52,605 nt of DNA, taken from Spirochaetota bacterium (lineage in GTDB: Bacteria > Spirochaetota > B62-G9 > DRHN01). The notes beneath the pieces are model-generated. The model saw only the letters and a program-made list of their open reading frames with translations, ran no database searches and was not told the origin of the DNA. The stretch covers positions 89,282-141,886 of the forward strand of contig CP070841.1 of NCBI GenBank assembly GCA_020342115.1, read 5' to 3'. The number at the start of each line of letters is the position of its first letter. Position 1 is the first letter of the stretch. The translations under genes and the position numbers were made by a program. Of the stretch, positions 41,651 through 49,345 are shown piece by piece.

Positions 41651-43402
41651 TCAGGCGAGAAGAAAGGCTTCAGCATCTTCTTTACTGCTTATCATCTTAT
41701 TTATCGGCGCACCTGCTGGAACCATTGGTGTTACATTCTCTTCCGGATTTATGATAAAGTCCAGAAGCACCGCTTTGTCAGTCGATATTGCGTCTCGAAG
41801 TGCACCCTGTACATCGCTCTTTTTTGTAATACGAATTCCTACAGCATTGTATGCTTCTGCGAGCTTCACAAAATCCGGGACGTACTGCGGGCATTGAGGG
41901 CCAGGATTGGAACAGATATCTGGACAACCCTTGGTTCTTTTCAGGCATGTTGCTGAATAACGCTTATTGAAAAAGAACTCCTGCCACTGGCGCACCATTC
42001 CGAGATAACCATTGTTGAGCAGGACTATCTTTATCGGAAGCATACACTGGGATATTGTTGCCATTTCCTGTATATTCATTTGAATGCTTCCATCACCTGC
42101 AATATCAATCACAGTGGAATCCGGGTTGGCAAATTGAGCACCGATTGCTGCAGGGAGTCCGTATCCCATGGTTCCAAGGCCACCTGACGTTATTAATCTC
42201 CTCGGTTTATCGAACTTATAGAATTGTGCAGTCCACATCTGGTTTTGGCCCACTTCAGTAGTAATAATCGCATCCCCCTTTGTTATTTTGTAGAGCTGGT
42301 CGATAATGTATTGCGGTCGTAAAAGCTCGTCATCCATAAATGCAAGTGGATGCTCCTTCTTCCATTTTGATACTTCATTCTGCCAGTTCTTTATATCCAG
42401 CTTGACAGCATGTTTGTTCATCTCCTTCAGGATATTTTTTGCATCCCCAACAATGGGAATGTCAATTACCACATTCTTTCCTATCGATGCAGGGTCTATA
42501 TCGATATGGATGAATTTTGCATGCGGTGCGAACATTTCGAGTTTTCCGGTAACCCTGTCGTCAAAACGTGCACCAATAGCTATAAGTAGGTCGCACCGAT
42601 CAACAGCATAGTTTGCCGTCTTGGTACCGTGCATACCGAGCATTCCCAAGAATTCAGGCTCTGTCCCCGGGTAAGCCCCGAGTCCCATCAAAGTGAGGGT
42701 TACTGGTGTACCGGTTGTCTTTACAAATTGCTTGAGTTCAGACGAGGCATCTGAAGAGATAATCCCTCCACCAGCATAAATCAATGGTCTCTTAGCCTCT
42801 TTGATTGCATCCATTACTTTTTTTATCTGTCGGGTATGTCCGTGAACGGTTGGGTTATAACCAGGAATGCTTACCTTTTCCGGATAATCAAATTCGAACT
42901 CTGAGGTGGTTATGTCTTTTGGTATATCCACCACTACTGGACCCGGTCTGCCGGTTTTCGCGATATGGAACGCCTTTTTCAGTACAGAGGTAAGCTCATT
43001 AGGGTCTTTGACAATGAAATTATGTTTGGTAACAGGACGTGTGATCCCTGTGGTATCTGCTTCCTGGAAAGCGTCATTCCCTATGATTGCTGTGGGGACC
43101 TGTCCTGTAATGGCAACCACTGGAATCGAATCCATGTATGCTGTTGCAAGCCCTGTCACAATATTCGTAGCTCCGGGTCCGCTTGTGACTATACAAACAC
43201 CAGGTTTTCCACTGCTTCTGGCAAAGCCGTCTGCTGCATGGATTGCGCCCTGTTCATGCTTTGTAATCACCATATTGATTTTTTTATCCCCATATAGTGC
43301 ATCGAATAGCGGAATTACAACACCGCCGGGAATTCCGAATATAGTTGTAATCTTCTCCTTATGCAGTGCTTCAACAATGGCCAGTGCACCGGTTAGTTTC
43401 AT
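41651..43402 (-). CDS. ilvB: Acetolactate synthase large (catalytic) subunit
   Basis: A 583-aa thiamine-diphosphate enzyme. The catalytic Glu lies in TKHEQGAIHAADG (about residue 48). The FAD/middle domain includes GARFDDRVTGK. The TPP/Mg motif GDGSIQMN, ending in NNGYLGMVRQWQ, is at about residues 430-470. It condenses two pyruvates to acetolactate (Val/Leu) or pyruvate and 2-oxobutyrate (Ile). A good GGAGAG ribosome site precedes the ATG. It follows ilvD after a 95-base gap containing small hairpins. Confidence 0.95.
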   Translation of the reverse strand: MKLTGALAIVEALHKEKITTIFGIPGGVVIPLFDALYGDKKINMVITKHEQGAIHAADGFARSSGKPGVCIVTSGPGATNIVTGLATAYMDSIPVVAITGQVPTAIIGNDAFQEADTTGITRPVTKHNFIVKDPNELTSVLKKAFHIAKTGRPGPVVVDIPKDITTSEFEFDYPEKVSIPGYNPTVHGHTRQIKKVMDAIKEAKRPLIYAGGGIISSDASSELKQFVKTTGTPVTLTLMGLGAYPGTEPEFLGMLGMHGTKTANYAVDRCDLLIAIGARFDDRVTGKLEMFAPHAKFIHIDIDPASIGKNVVIDIPIVGDAKNILKEMNKHAVKLDIKNWQNEVSKWKKEHPLAFMDDELLRPQYIIDQLYKITKGDAIITTEVGQNQMWTAQFYKFDKPRRLITSGGLGTMGYGLPAAIGAQFANPDSTVIDIAGDGSIQMNIQEMATISQCMLPIKIVLLNNGYLGMVRQWQEFFFNKRYSATCLKRTKGCPDICSNPGPQCPQYVPDFVKLAEAYNAVGIRITKKSDVQGALRDAISTDKAVLLDFIINPEENVTPMVPAGAPINKMISSKEDAEAFLLA

Positions 43403-43444
43403 GGATCTCTCCTTAGATTATGGAGTTCGCTTGTGGTATAAATT

Positions 43445-43465
43445 CCTCTATGCATTGCACAGAGG
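43445..43465 (-). other. Intra-operon hairpin between ilvD and ilvB
   Basis: On the minus strand CCTCTGTGCA pairs with TGCATAGAGG (one G-U pair) with almost no loop. A CTTAG/CTAAG mini-hairpin lies just upstream. There is no T tract. It could be an mRNA processing or stability element that sets the ratio of ilvB to ilvD. It is too short to be sure. Confidence 0.3.
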
Positions 43466-43497
43466 ATTCTTAGATACCTAAGTATCCTATACTAACT

Positions 43498-45168
43498 TTA
43501 GAGCGGAAAAACTGCTCCCTTTGATGCTGATGACACAAGCTGTGAATACCTATACATGTAACCGTGATCGATCTTGGGCTTACCCGGTCCCTCATTTTTA
43601 ATTTTCTCAAGTCGCTTTGTAATCTCATTATCCGGAACCTTTAAGGTTATCCTCTTGTTAGTTATATCAATTTCGATTGGGTCTCCCTCACGAACTGCGA
43701 CAATAGGTCCACCAGATGCAGCTTCAGGTGATATGTGACCGATTGCTGCACCTCTTGTAGCCCCTGAAAATCTTCCATCTGTAATGAGAGCAACACTGCG
43801 GTCAAGCCCTACACCCGCAACAGCGGACGTTGGGCTAAGCATTTCTCTCATACCCGGTCCGCCCTTTGGACCTTCATATCTTATTACAATAACATCTCCA
43901 GGATGGATTTTCCCCTCAAGGATAGCATCCACCGCATCCTCCTCAGTTTCAAATACGCGTGCAGGACCTTCATGAGTCATCATCTCAGGAACTACGGCCG
44001 CACTCTTCACGATACCTCCTTCAGGTGCCAGGTTTCCATAAAGCACTGTAAGTCCACCTGTAGGATGCTTTGGCTTTTCGATGGATGTTATTACTGAACT
44101 GTCCTTGATTTGAGCATCTGCAATAACTTCTCCTACTGTTTTCCCTGTAACAGTGAGTAGTTCAGTGTTAATGAATTCACCCCTTGCGAGCTCTTTGATT
44201 ACTGCAGAGATTCCACCAGCTCTGTGGAGATCTTCCATATGATCAGGTCCTGCTGGAGAGAGGTTGCAGAGGTGTGGAACTTTTTGGCTTATCCGATCAA
44301 AATCTTCAAGACCAAGATTTACCTCGCCATAGTATGCAATCGCGAGAAGGTGAAGTGCTGTATTTGTTGAACCTCCAACAGCCATATCCACTGAAATGGC
44401 ATTGTGGAAGGCCTCCTTCTTCATAATATCTCTGGGGCACAGGTTGTCTCCCACTCTTGCCATTATGGTTTTTCCTGCATTTTTTGCGAGCCTGATACGA
44501 TCAGCCATCACTCCGGGGATGGTTCCGTTTCCGGGAAGACCTATTCCCAGTGCCTCTACAAGGCAGTTCATGGTATTAGCCGTATAGAGACCTGAACAGC
44601 TACCCAAACCTGGACATGCGCAACTCTCGAGTACACTGAGCTCTTCGTCTGTTATTTTTCCAGTTTTGATTTCGCCAACGGCTTCAAAAACTGTATCCAG
44701 AGCGACCTTTTTCCCATTAAATTCGCCTGCGAGCATTGGCCCTCCTGATACCACAATAGCCGGTATATTCAACCTCATGGCAGCAATAAGCATACCAGGT
44801 ACTACCTTGTCACAGTTTGGGATGAGAACAAGTCCGTCAAAGGGTAGTGCCATGGCCACTGTCTCGACAGAGTCTGCAATGAGCTCTCTGCTCCCCAGAG
44901 AGTACTTCATTCCAACATGATCCATTGCAATTCCATCACACACTCCTATTGTAGGGAATTCAAGGGGTGTGCCTCCTTCGGCTCGCACTCCGGCCTTGGC
45001 TGCTGCGGCAATTTGATGGAGATGTATATGGCCTGGTATGATTTCGTTTGCCGTGTTTACAATTCCAATAATTGGTTTTGATATTTCCTCTTCGGTGAGA
45101 CCGAGCGCATAGAGAAGACTTCGGTGAGGTGCCCGGTGGATACCTTTTTTCATCAGATCACTTCTCAT
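43498..45168 (-). CDS. ilvD: Dihydroxy-acid dehydratase
   Basis: A 556-aa Fe-S dehydratase that makes the 2-keto acids of valine and isoleucine. Cluster cysteines are in PNCDKVVPG and in [11 protein letters not shown], and the [10 protein letters not shown] and GRFSGATRG motifs are present. The first gene of the attenuator-controlled operon; the attenuator terminator lies just upstream of its GGAGGTGAC ribosome site. Such Fe-S dehydratases are O2-sensitive. A dedicated first position in the BCAA operon is the special feature here. ilvC is not in the window. Confidence 0.95.
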   Translation of the reverse strand: MRSDLMKKGIHRAPHRSLLYALGLTEEEISKPIIGIVNTANEIIPGHIHLHQIAAAAKAGVRAEGGTPLEFPTIGVCDGIAMDHVGMKYSLGSRELIADSVETVAMALPFDGLVLIPNCDKVVPGMLIAAMRLNIPAIVVSGGPMLAGEFNGKKVALDTVFEAVGEIKTGKITDEELSVLESCACPGLGSCSGLYTANTMNCLVEALGIGLPGNGTIPGVMADRIRLAKNAGKTIMARVGDNLCPRDIMKKEAFHNAISVDMAVGGSTNTALHLLAIAYYGEVNLGLEDFDRISQKVPHLCNLSPAGPDHMEDLHRAGGISAVIKELARGEFINTELLTVTGKTVGEVIADAQIKDSSVITSIEKPKHPTGGLTVLYGNLAPEGGIVKSAAVVPEMMTHEGPARVFETEEDAVDAILEGKIHPGDVIVIRYEGPKGGPGMREMLSPTSAVAGVGLDRSVALITDGRFSGATRGAAIGHISPEAASGGPIVAVREGDPIEIDITNKRITLKVPDNEITKRLEKIKNEGPGKPKIDHGYMYRYSQLVSSASKGAVFPL

Positions 45169-45187
45169 GTCACCTCCAAATTACATA

Positions 45188-45216
45188 TTAAAAAAACCCG
45201 CTGTAAGAAGCGGGTC
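45188..45216 (-). terminator. Attenuator terminator of the BCAA operon
   Basis: On the minus strand ACCCGCT pairs with AGCGGGT around TCTTAC, followed by a run of six T and more A/T. It is an intrinsic terminator placed between the leader peptide and the ilvD ribosome site, 20 bases before the ilvD start. It stops transcription when the alternative antiterminator does not form. Confidence 0.85.
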
Positions 45217-45242
45217 TTTGTATTCGGATATCTAACACCCGC
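45210..45242 (-). promoter_or_regulatory. Antiterminator pairing in the ilv leader
   Basis: GCGGGT at 45242-45237 (minus) can pair with ACCCGC at 45215-45210, which is the 5' arm of the terminator; two G-U pairs extend it to 8 bp. The two pairings exclude each other. The upstream arm begins 2 bases after the leader peptide's stop codon, so a ribosome that reaches the stop covers it and lets the terminator form. Confidence 0.7.
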
Positions 45243-45243
45243 C

Positions 45244-45315
45244 CTAGGGTATAAATAAAAGCAATACAATGATGATTATGCTCAGTACGGTACCAGAATT
45301 TATCTTACCGATCAT
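45244..45315 (-). CDS. Leader peptide of the BCAA operon (transcription attenuation)
   Basis: A 23-codon ORF from ATG to TAG, with an AGAGGA ribosome site about 10 bases upstream. It contains seven Ile (four in a row at positions 13-16), four Leu (three in a row at 18-20) and two Val, i.e. 13 of 23 codons for branched-chain residues. This is the mark of ribosome-mediated attenuators such as ilvL: lack of charged Ile, Leu or Val tRNA stalls the ribosome on the run before the stop, freeing the antiterminator. Too short to be found by ordinary gene calling. Confidence 0.85.
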   Translation of the reverse strand: MIGKINSGTVLSIIIIVLLLFIP

Positions 45316-45353
45316 ATGATCTATCCTCTTAGATCAATACATGTTTTTATTGA

Positions 45354-45381
45354 AGAATACACTCTTATCTCTTTTTGTCAA
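45354..45381 (-). promoter_or_regulatory. Promoter of the BCAA operon leader
   Basis: Minus strand: perfect -35 TTGACA (45381-45376), 16-bp spacer, -10 TATTCT (45359-45354). The start point would be near 45347, giving a short 5' end before the leader-peptide ribosome site. The rest of the gap up to the plus-strand kinase at 45530 is AT-rich, with nothing else I can support. Confidence 0.55.
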
Positions 45382-45529
45382 GAAAAAAAGTCTGGTGACC
45401 GGGGTAAAAATTATCTGTAAATTAAATCTATTGATAACAGTTTACTCCTAATAAATATTAATGTTTTCCATATGTGGTATTTGGAATTATTGCGGACATT
45501 GAAAATCCAACATTTTAAAGAGGGAAAAA

Positions 45530-46447
45530 TTGAACAAACTGTTTGATGTTCTTGGTATCGGATCATACTGTATAGATTATCTTTGTTTGGTTGATCAATA
45601 TCCTCTCGAGGATGAGAAGCTCAAGGTAGAGGATATTGAGGTTCAGGGAGGAGGAAATGCAGCTACTGCATGCGTTGCAGTTGCGCGACTTGGTGGAAGA
45701 GCATGCTATCATGGCGCTATTGGGAAAGATGACATAACAGATAAAATCCTAGACGGATTGAAAAATGAAGGAGTTGAAACGAAGTATATAAAGTGTAAGG
45801 AGGGAAATAATCCTATTTCTTTTGTTATTATTAACAAAGAGACTGATTCGAGGACAATCCTCTATAGAAAAAAAAGCATTCCACATTTCACGGCTAATGA
45901 AATAAATCCAGAAGCCATATATTCGTCACAGGTTGTGTTAGTAGATTTCTACCATGAGGAAGCGGCTCTGGAGGCATCACGAATTGCAAAGGGAAAAGGG
46001 ATACAGGTTGTTGTGGATGCTGAAAAAACATCATCTCTTTCAGGGCAAATTATGGCTAATGCTTCACACATCGTTGCCTCTAAGGATTTTGCCTCACAGT
46101 TCATAAAAGGGAAGGCGAACATTGAAAATAGATCTCTCCTGGATCTGTTTTCAGAAAAAACAGGAGGAGCCTATGTGACTATAACCCTGGGTAGTGATGG
46201 CGCTCTTACTCATGTGCGGGATGAGGCGAGGGTGATTTTTCAGAAGGCATTTTCTATTGAGGTTGCTGATACAACCGGCGCTGGAGATGTATTCCATGGG
46301 GCGTATTCCTATTTTCTATCAAAGGGTTATACAATAGATGATATACTGCGTCATGCAGCTGCATGTGCTGCACTCAAATGCAGGAAAGTTGGAGGCAGAA
46401 ACGGTATTCCAACGATGAAGGAGCTCAACCAATTTTTAACTAAATGA
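45530..46447 (+). CDS. PfkB-family carbohydrate kinase
   Basis: A 305-aa ribokinase-fold sugar kinase. The start is TTG with an AAAGAGGG ribosome site 5 bases upstream. The first PfkB signature is GGGNAATACVAVARLGG and the second is DTTGAGDVFHGAY, with the catalytic Asp after GAG. The substrate is not defined; it resembles the broad sugar-kinase group that includes KHK- and inosine-kinase-like members. Divergent from the BCAA operon and 7 bases upstream of a small membrane protein gene. Not obviously related to the broken PfkB remnant at 25.4 kb. Confidence 0.9.
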   Translation: MNKLFDVLGIGSYCIDYLCLVDQYPLEDEKLKVEDIEVQGGGNAATACVAVARLGGRACYHGAIGKDDITDKILDGLKNEGVETKYIKCKEGNNPISFVIINKETDSRTILYRKKSIPHFTANEINPEAIYSSQVVLVDFYHEEAALEASRIAKGKGIQVVVDAEKTSSLSGQIMANASHIVASKDFASQFIKGKANIENRSLLDLFSEKTGGAYVTITLGSDGALTHVRDEARVIFQKAFSIEVADTTGAGDVFHGAYSYFLSKGYTIDDILRHAAACAALKCRKVGGRNGIPTMKELNQFLTK

Positions 46448-46454
46448 GGAAGAA

Positions 46455-46868
46455 ATGATCGATCATCGGTTTGTAAGAGGTTTAAAGCAGTTGTTTATCA
46501 TTGTCCTACTTATCATAGGAATTGTTAGTGGTATAGGATCTTTGATATACGTTTTATTTAAAGTGGCTACATATAGCAGATCAATATATGCAGTTATTTT
46601 CTACATTGCACTCTGCTGTGTAATACTATTTTATACATATAAGGGTGTGCGAAAAAAGATTCTTTCAACCGTATTTTTAAAGTTAGCTCGGGTTTTTATA
46701 AAAATAATAGTAATCATATGTATTGTTTCTGCAGTTATGTTATACGGTGCATTAGTAGCCAGGTACCCTGTTGGCGGTGGTATTGCAACACCATTTCTTA
46801 TAACCATACTTCTTATTGGCGGTTTGAGGTTTAATATTTTCTCCTTTTTGAAGAAATTATTCGAATAA
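46455..46868 (+). CDS. Small integral membrane protein, unknown function
   Basis: 137 aa with four predicted membrane helices (about residues 12-36, 43-61, 80-100 and 106-125) and short basic loops. No conserved domain is recognised. It starts 7 bases after the PfkB kinase stop with a GAGGAAG ribosome site, so the two are translationally coupled. Candidates include a holin-like or transport-associated protein, but nothing in the sequence decides. Confidence 0.7.
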   Translation: MIDHRFVRGLKQLFIIVLLIIGIVSGIGSLIYVLFKVATYSRSIYAVIFYIALCCVILFYTYKGVRKKILSTVFLKLARVFIKIIVIICIVSAVMLYGALVARYPVGGGIATPFLITILLIGGLRFNIFSFLKKLFE

Positions 46869-46981
46869 TTAGATCGAAGGAAATCACGCCTATTAATTTA
46901 ACGATATAATTACCAATTATTCCTGAACACATATTACTTAAAGAAGAAATAAGTTTCTGGTAAAAGATTTATTAATAGATA

Positions 46982-47010
46982 TTGACTTTTTTTTACAGTG
47001 TCCTTATTAT
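46982..47010 (+). promoter_or_regulatory. Strong promoter of the ferredoxin gene
   Basis: TTGACT, a 17-bp spacer containing a T-rich stretch, and TATTAT. The start point should be near 47017, about 29 bases before the ATG, with AAGGAGAG as ribosome site. It supports independent high expression of the ferredoxin. Confidence 0.6.
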
Positions 47011-47045
47011 TCCAAAAAATTTACTTATTGTAAAGGAGAGCCGGG

Positions 47046-47243
47046 ATGGCGAAGAAATTCTACATTGATGAAGACGAGTGTATCGGTTGTGGCGCATGTT
47101 CAGACAGCTGCCCAGACGTATTTGCTATGACAGATGATAATATCGCAGAAATTATTAATATGGATGAGGCCTCAGAAGAGGAGATCCAGGATGCAATGGA
47201 CTCATGTCCCGTAGATTGCATCCATTGGGAGGATGAGGACTAA
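47046..47243 (+). CDS. Single-cluster [4Fe-4S] ferredoxin
   Basis: A 65-aa acidic electron carrier. Ligands Cys12, Cys15, Cys18 (C-x2-C-x2-C) and Cys54 (before Pro) hold one [4Fe-4S] cluster, as in the short Thermotoga/Desulfovibrio type. Two extra cysteines (Cys22 and Cys58) could form a disulfide or a partial second site. A strong promoter and a full AAGGAGAG ribosome site suggest abundance. It is monocistronic. It could supply electrons to Fe-S enzymes such as the glycyl radical enzyme activase or the Old Yellow Enzyme, but no neighbour proves this. Confidence 0.93.
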   Translation: MAKKFYIDEDECIGCGACSDSCPDVFAMTDDNIAEIINMDEASEEEIQDAMDSCPVDCIHWEDED

Positions 47244-47344
47244 TTAAATATAATAATTTATTGTTGTTCAGGTTTCATTTAACATAAATAAGGTGAGTTT
47301 ATTTCGACTGGTTAGAAATTATCTACTCTAGTGGTCGCCTGCAC

Positions 47345-47899
47345 TCATTTCTTCAGTGCAATGGCGAGACTCTTTTTCACTCGATGATAACTCGAAAAGC
47401 TGTCAGCATCTCCAAAAGCAATAATTATTGGAAGAGTCTTCTGACCGGTTTTAATGACCAGATTATCGATAAGTTCCACCTCAAGGGTTGTTTTCCCTCC
47501 TGACTCTTTCAATGAAAAAGATTTCAAATATGGCAGATCTTTATCCCTGTGTTTATGTCCTTTGCCGATCTGTTCTTGAAATGACGTCTCTCCACCTTTA
47601 ACATACCCAATGAGTATGTCCGCATCATTCATCTTCTGGGAATTGAAACCGATTCCTACCCAGCCATTTGTATCGGCTATGATTGCGGCATAGAGCTTTC
47701 CCTGTATCCAATTCAGGTAGAGGTTTATTTCATCCGCCTCATAGGTAAAACTGTATTCGTTTGGCTGTACTACTCCATCAACGACAGCAGCTTTCTTGGT
47801 TTTCTGCAGTACCTGTTCTTCTCCGAATGCTGTATGCAATACAAGAAATACAGTACACATCAGTACTACTATCATAAAGGGTTTACGCTGAAGTATCAT
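47345..47899 (-). CDS. Secreted DOMON-like domain protein
   Basis: A 184-aa protein with a signal peptide (residues 1 to about 26, cleavage near AFG-EE). The mature part is a beta-sandwich DOMON-like domain: DGVVQPNEYSFTYE, LYLNWIQGKLYAAIIADTNGWVGIGFN, then the ADILIGYV strand. DOMON domains bind heme or sugars in the periplasm or outside; a likely heme Met or His is not certain here. An AAGGAGA ribosome site precedes the ATG. Its 5' flank contains an 85-bp tandem repeat of hairpins, the most distinctive feature of this gene. No operon partner. Confidence 0.75.
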   Translation of the reverse strand: MILQRKPFMIVVLMCTVFLVLHTAFGEEQVLQKTKKAAVVDGVVQPNEYSFTYEADEINLYLNWIQGKLYAAIIADTNGWVGIGFNSQKMNDADILIGYVKGGETSFQEQIGKGHKHRDKDLPYLKSFSLKESGGKTTLEVELIDNLVIKTGQKTLPIIIAFGDADSFSSYHRVKKSLAIALKK

Positions 47900-47964
47900 T
47901 TCTGTTTCTCCTTATTATTCATGGGTTTTAATGGAAAATAATATATTGAAAAATTAACTAATTC

Positions 47965-48134
47965 CATTTAGATGTAGAAAGACTCCTTTTTTTACTATTG
48001 CCTTACACATCTAAATGTTAAGGATAGTCTGTTAACAATGACCTGACTTCATTTAGATGTAGTGAAACTCCTTTTTAAAGTATTGTCATAATCATCTAAA
48101 TGTTAATGATGCTCTATTAACGATAAACTAACAA
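47965..48134. repeat. 85-bp tandem repeat, each unit with two adjoining hairpins
   Basis: Two units (47965-48049 and about 48050-48134), roughly 70 % alike by eye. Each has CATTTAGATG pairing with CATCTAAATG across about 30 bases, directly followed by GTTAA pairing with TTAAC across about 10 bases. In unit 2 the last pair of the small stem is T-A where unit 1 has a mismatch, so the stem is kept or improved. On the minus strand both loops contain AAGGAGT. The repeat lies between the diguanylate cyclase stop and the DOMON gene, 66 bases before the latter's start codon, so it probably regulates that mRNA or promoter. Confidence 0.7.
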
Positions 48135-48188
48135 CATTTGCTTACTATTAATCAGTAGGTTGTGAGGATTTAAATTGTCTTCCTAGAG

Positions 48189-49241
48189 TTATATCTCGAT
48201 TGCTTCCTTAACATTCTCGTACAGAACTATCTGGTCTCTCCCGTGTTCTTTTGCATAATAGAGGGCACGATCGGCATGTTCTATGAAGATATCTTCCGTC
48301 ATCGAAGTTTCGTGGATAAAACTGGCCATCCCAATACTAACCGCAATGCTGAATTCACCTTTCTGTGTAGTGAAGGTGAGCCCTTTTATCGCTTTCCTTA
48401 ACCTTTGGGCAACCAAGGAGGCACTTTCTAGATCGGTTTCCGGGAGTATGACGGTAAACTCCTCCCCACCAAACCTGGCAGGAATATCGAAGGTCCTGAC
48501 CTGACCTTTAATTGTCTGCGCAACTTTTATGAGCACTTCATCACCGACAATATGTCCATAAGTATCATTAACTTTCTTAAAGTGATCGAGATCCAGGATC
48601 ATAAGTGTGAGATCCGTCTTGTACCTCTCGGCTCTTTCGATCTCCTGTGTAAGACGGTTCTGAAAAAACCCGTGATTATAGAGTTTGGTCTTACGATCTA
48701 AAGTCGCCATTTCATATAAACGTGCATTCTCGATGGCAACAGAAGTAAATCCAGCTATTATATTTATATAACGCTTTTCATCCTCTGTATATTCAGAACC
48801 AAACTCCTCATCTTTACGCTTCAAACAGAGAATTCCATTTATCCTTTCCTTGAACCGCAGCGGCACAATCAGCTCAAATTCATTTTCTTTGAAGAATTCA
48901 TATGCATTTTTCAGCTTTGATATAGCTTCGATTTCATCGATATGTATTACCCTCTCGTTTTCTCTAACAAAGCTTTCAAGAGGTGTCGAGGAAGAGAGCG
49001 AGATCCTCTTTTCCTCAACTTCGCCTGTGAAGAATGTCTTATCGTCCTCCTCGAGAGATAGAAGTATTGTTGAATCAGCTGAATGAAAGTGACCATACGT
49101 TGTCAGGATAACAATATCGAGAACATTCTTCAGTGAAAGACTTGCAGCATTGAGGGTCTTGCCTATCTCCAGCATCATGTTGAGGTCAAGTATCTGTTTT
49201 TTATAGTGATCTTCAGTGTCGAGGTGGTCTGTCTCGTCCAT
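48189..49241 (-). CDS. GAF-GGDEF diguanylate cyclase
   Basis: A cytoplasmic 350-aa protein, taking ATG 49241 as start; a GTG at 49274 would add 11 residues and neither has a strong ribosome site. Residues about 20-180 form a GAF sensor domain; the GGDEF domain follows. GGEEF (about 258-262) is an active variant, and RTFD five residues before it is an intact inhibitory I-site. It should make c-di-GMP in response to an unknown GAF ligand. The two PilZ proteins of the window are potential receptors. It is followed by the tandem repeat and the DOMON gene on the same strand. Confidence 0.9.
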   Translation of the reverse strand: MDETDHLDTEDHYKKQILDLNMMLEIGKTLNAASLSLKNVLDIVILTTYGHFHSADSTILLSLEEDDKTFFTGEVEEKRISLSSSTPLESFVRENERVIHIDEIEAISKLKNAYEFFKENEFELIVPLRFKERINGILCLKRKDEEFGSEYTEDEKRYINIIAGFTSVAIENARLYEMATLDRKTKLYNHGFFQNRLTQEIERAERYKTDLTLMILDLDHFKKVNDTYGHIVGDEVLIKVAQTIKGQVRTFDIPARFGGEEFTVILPETDLESASLVAQRLRKAIKGLTFTTQKGEFSIAVSIGMASFIHETSMTEDIFIEHADRALYYAKEHGRDQIVLYENVKEAIEI

Positions 49242-49345
49242 TTTATATATCTTATAAACAGTTGAAATTATCACAAATTATAGTAAAAATATAGATGAAA
49301 AGCAAGTGTAACAGCTTTTCGAGATAGCTTGGAAAGGTTACATGA

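Noticed and set aside
45244..45315. T-box riboswitch in the ilv leader (TGGTACCG resembles part of the T-box core)
   Set aside because: The sequence lies inside the leader peptide codons, has no matching pairing in the terminator and no specifier stem upstream. The BCAA-rich ORF explains the region better.
47899..47967. 23-codon ORF ending on the DOMON start codon (ATGA overlap)
   Set aside because: The nearest ribosome-site-like sequence is too far from its ATG and the peptide shows no special composition.
47965..48134. Tandem c-di-GMP riboswitch, suggested by the adjacent GGDEF gene
   Set aside because: The conserved GEMM core bases and tetraloop receptor are not seen; the units are AT-rich with simple stems.
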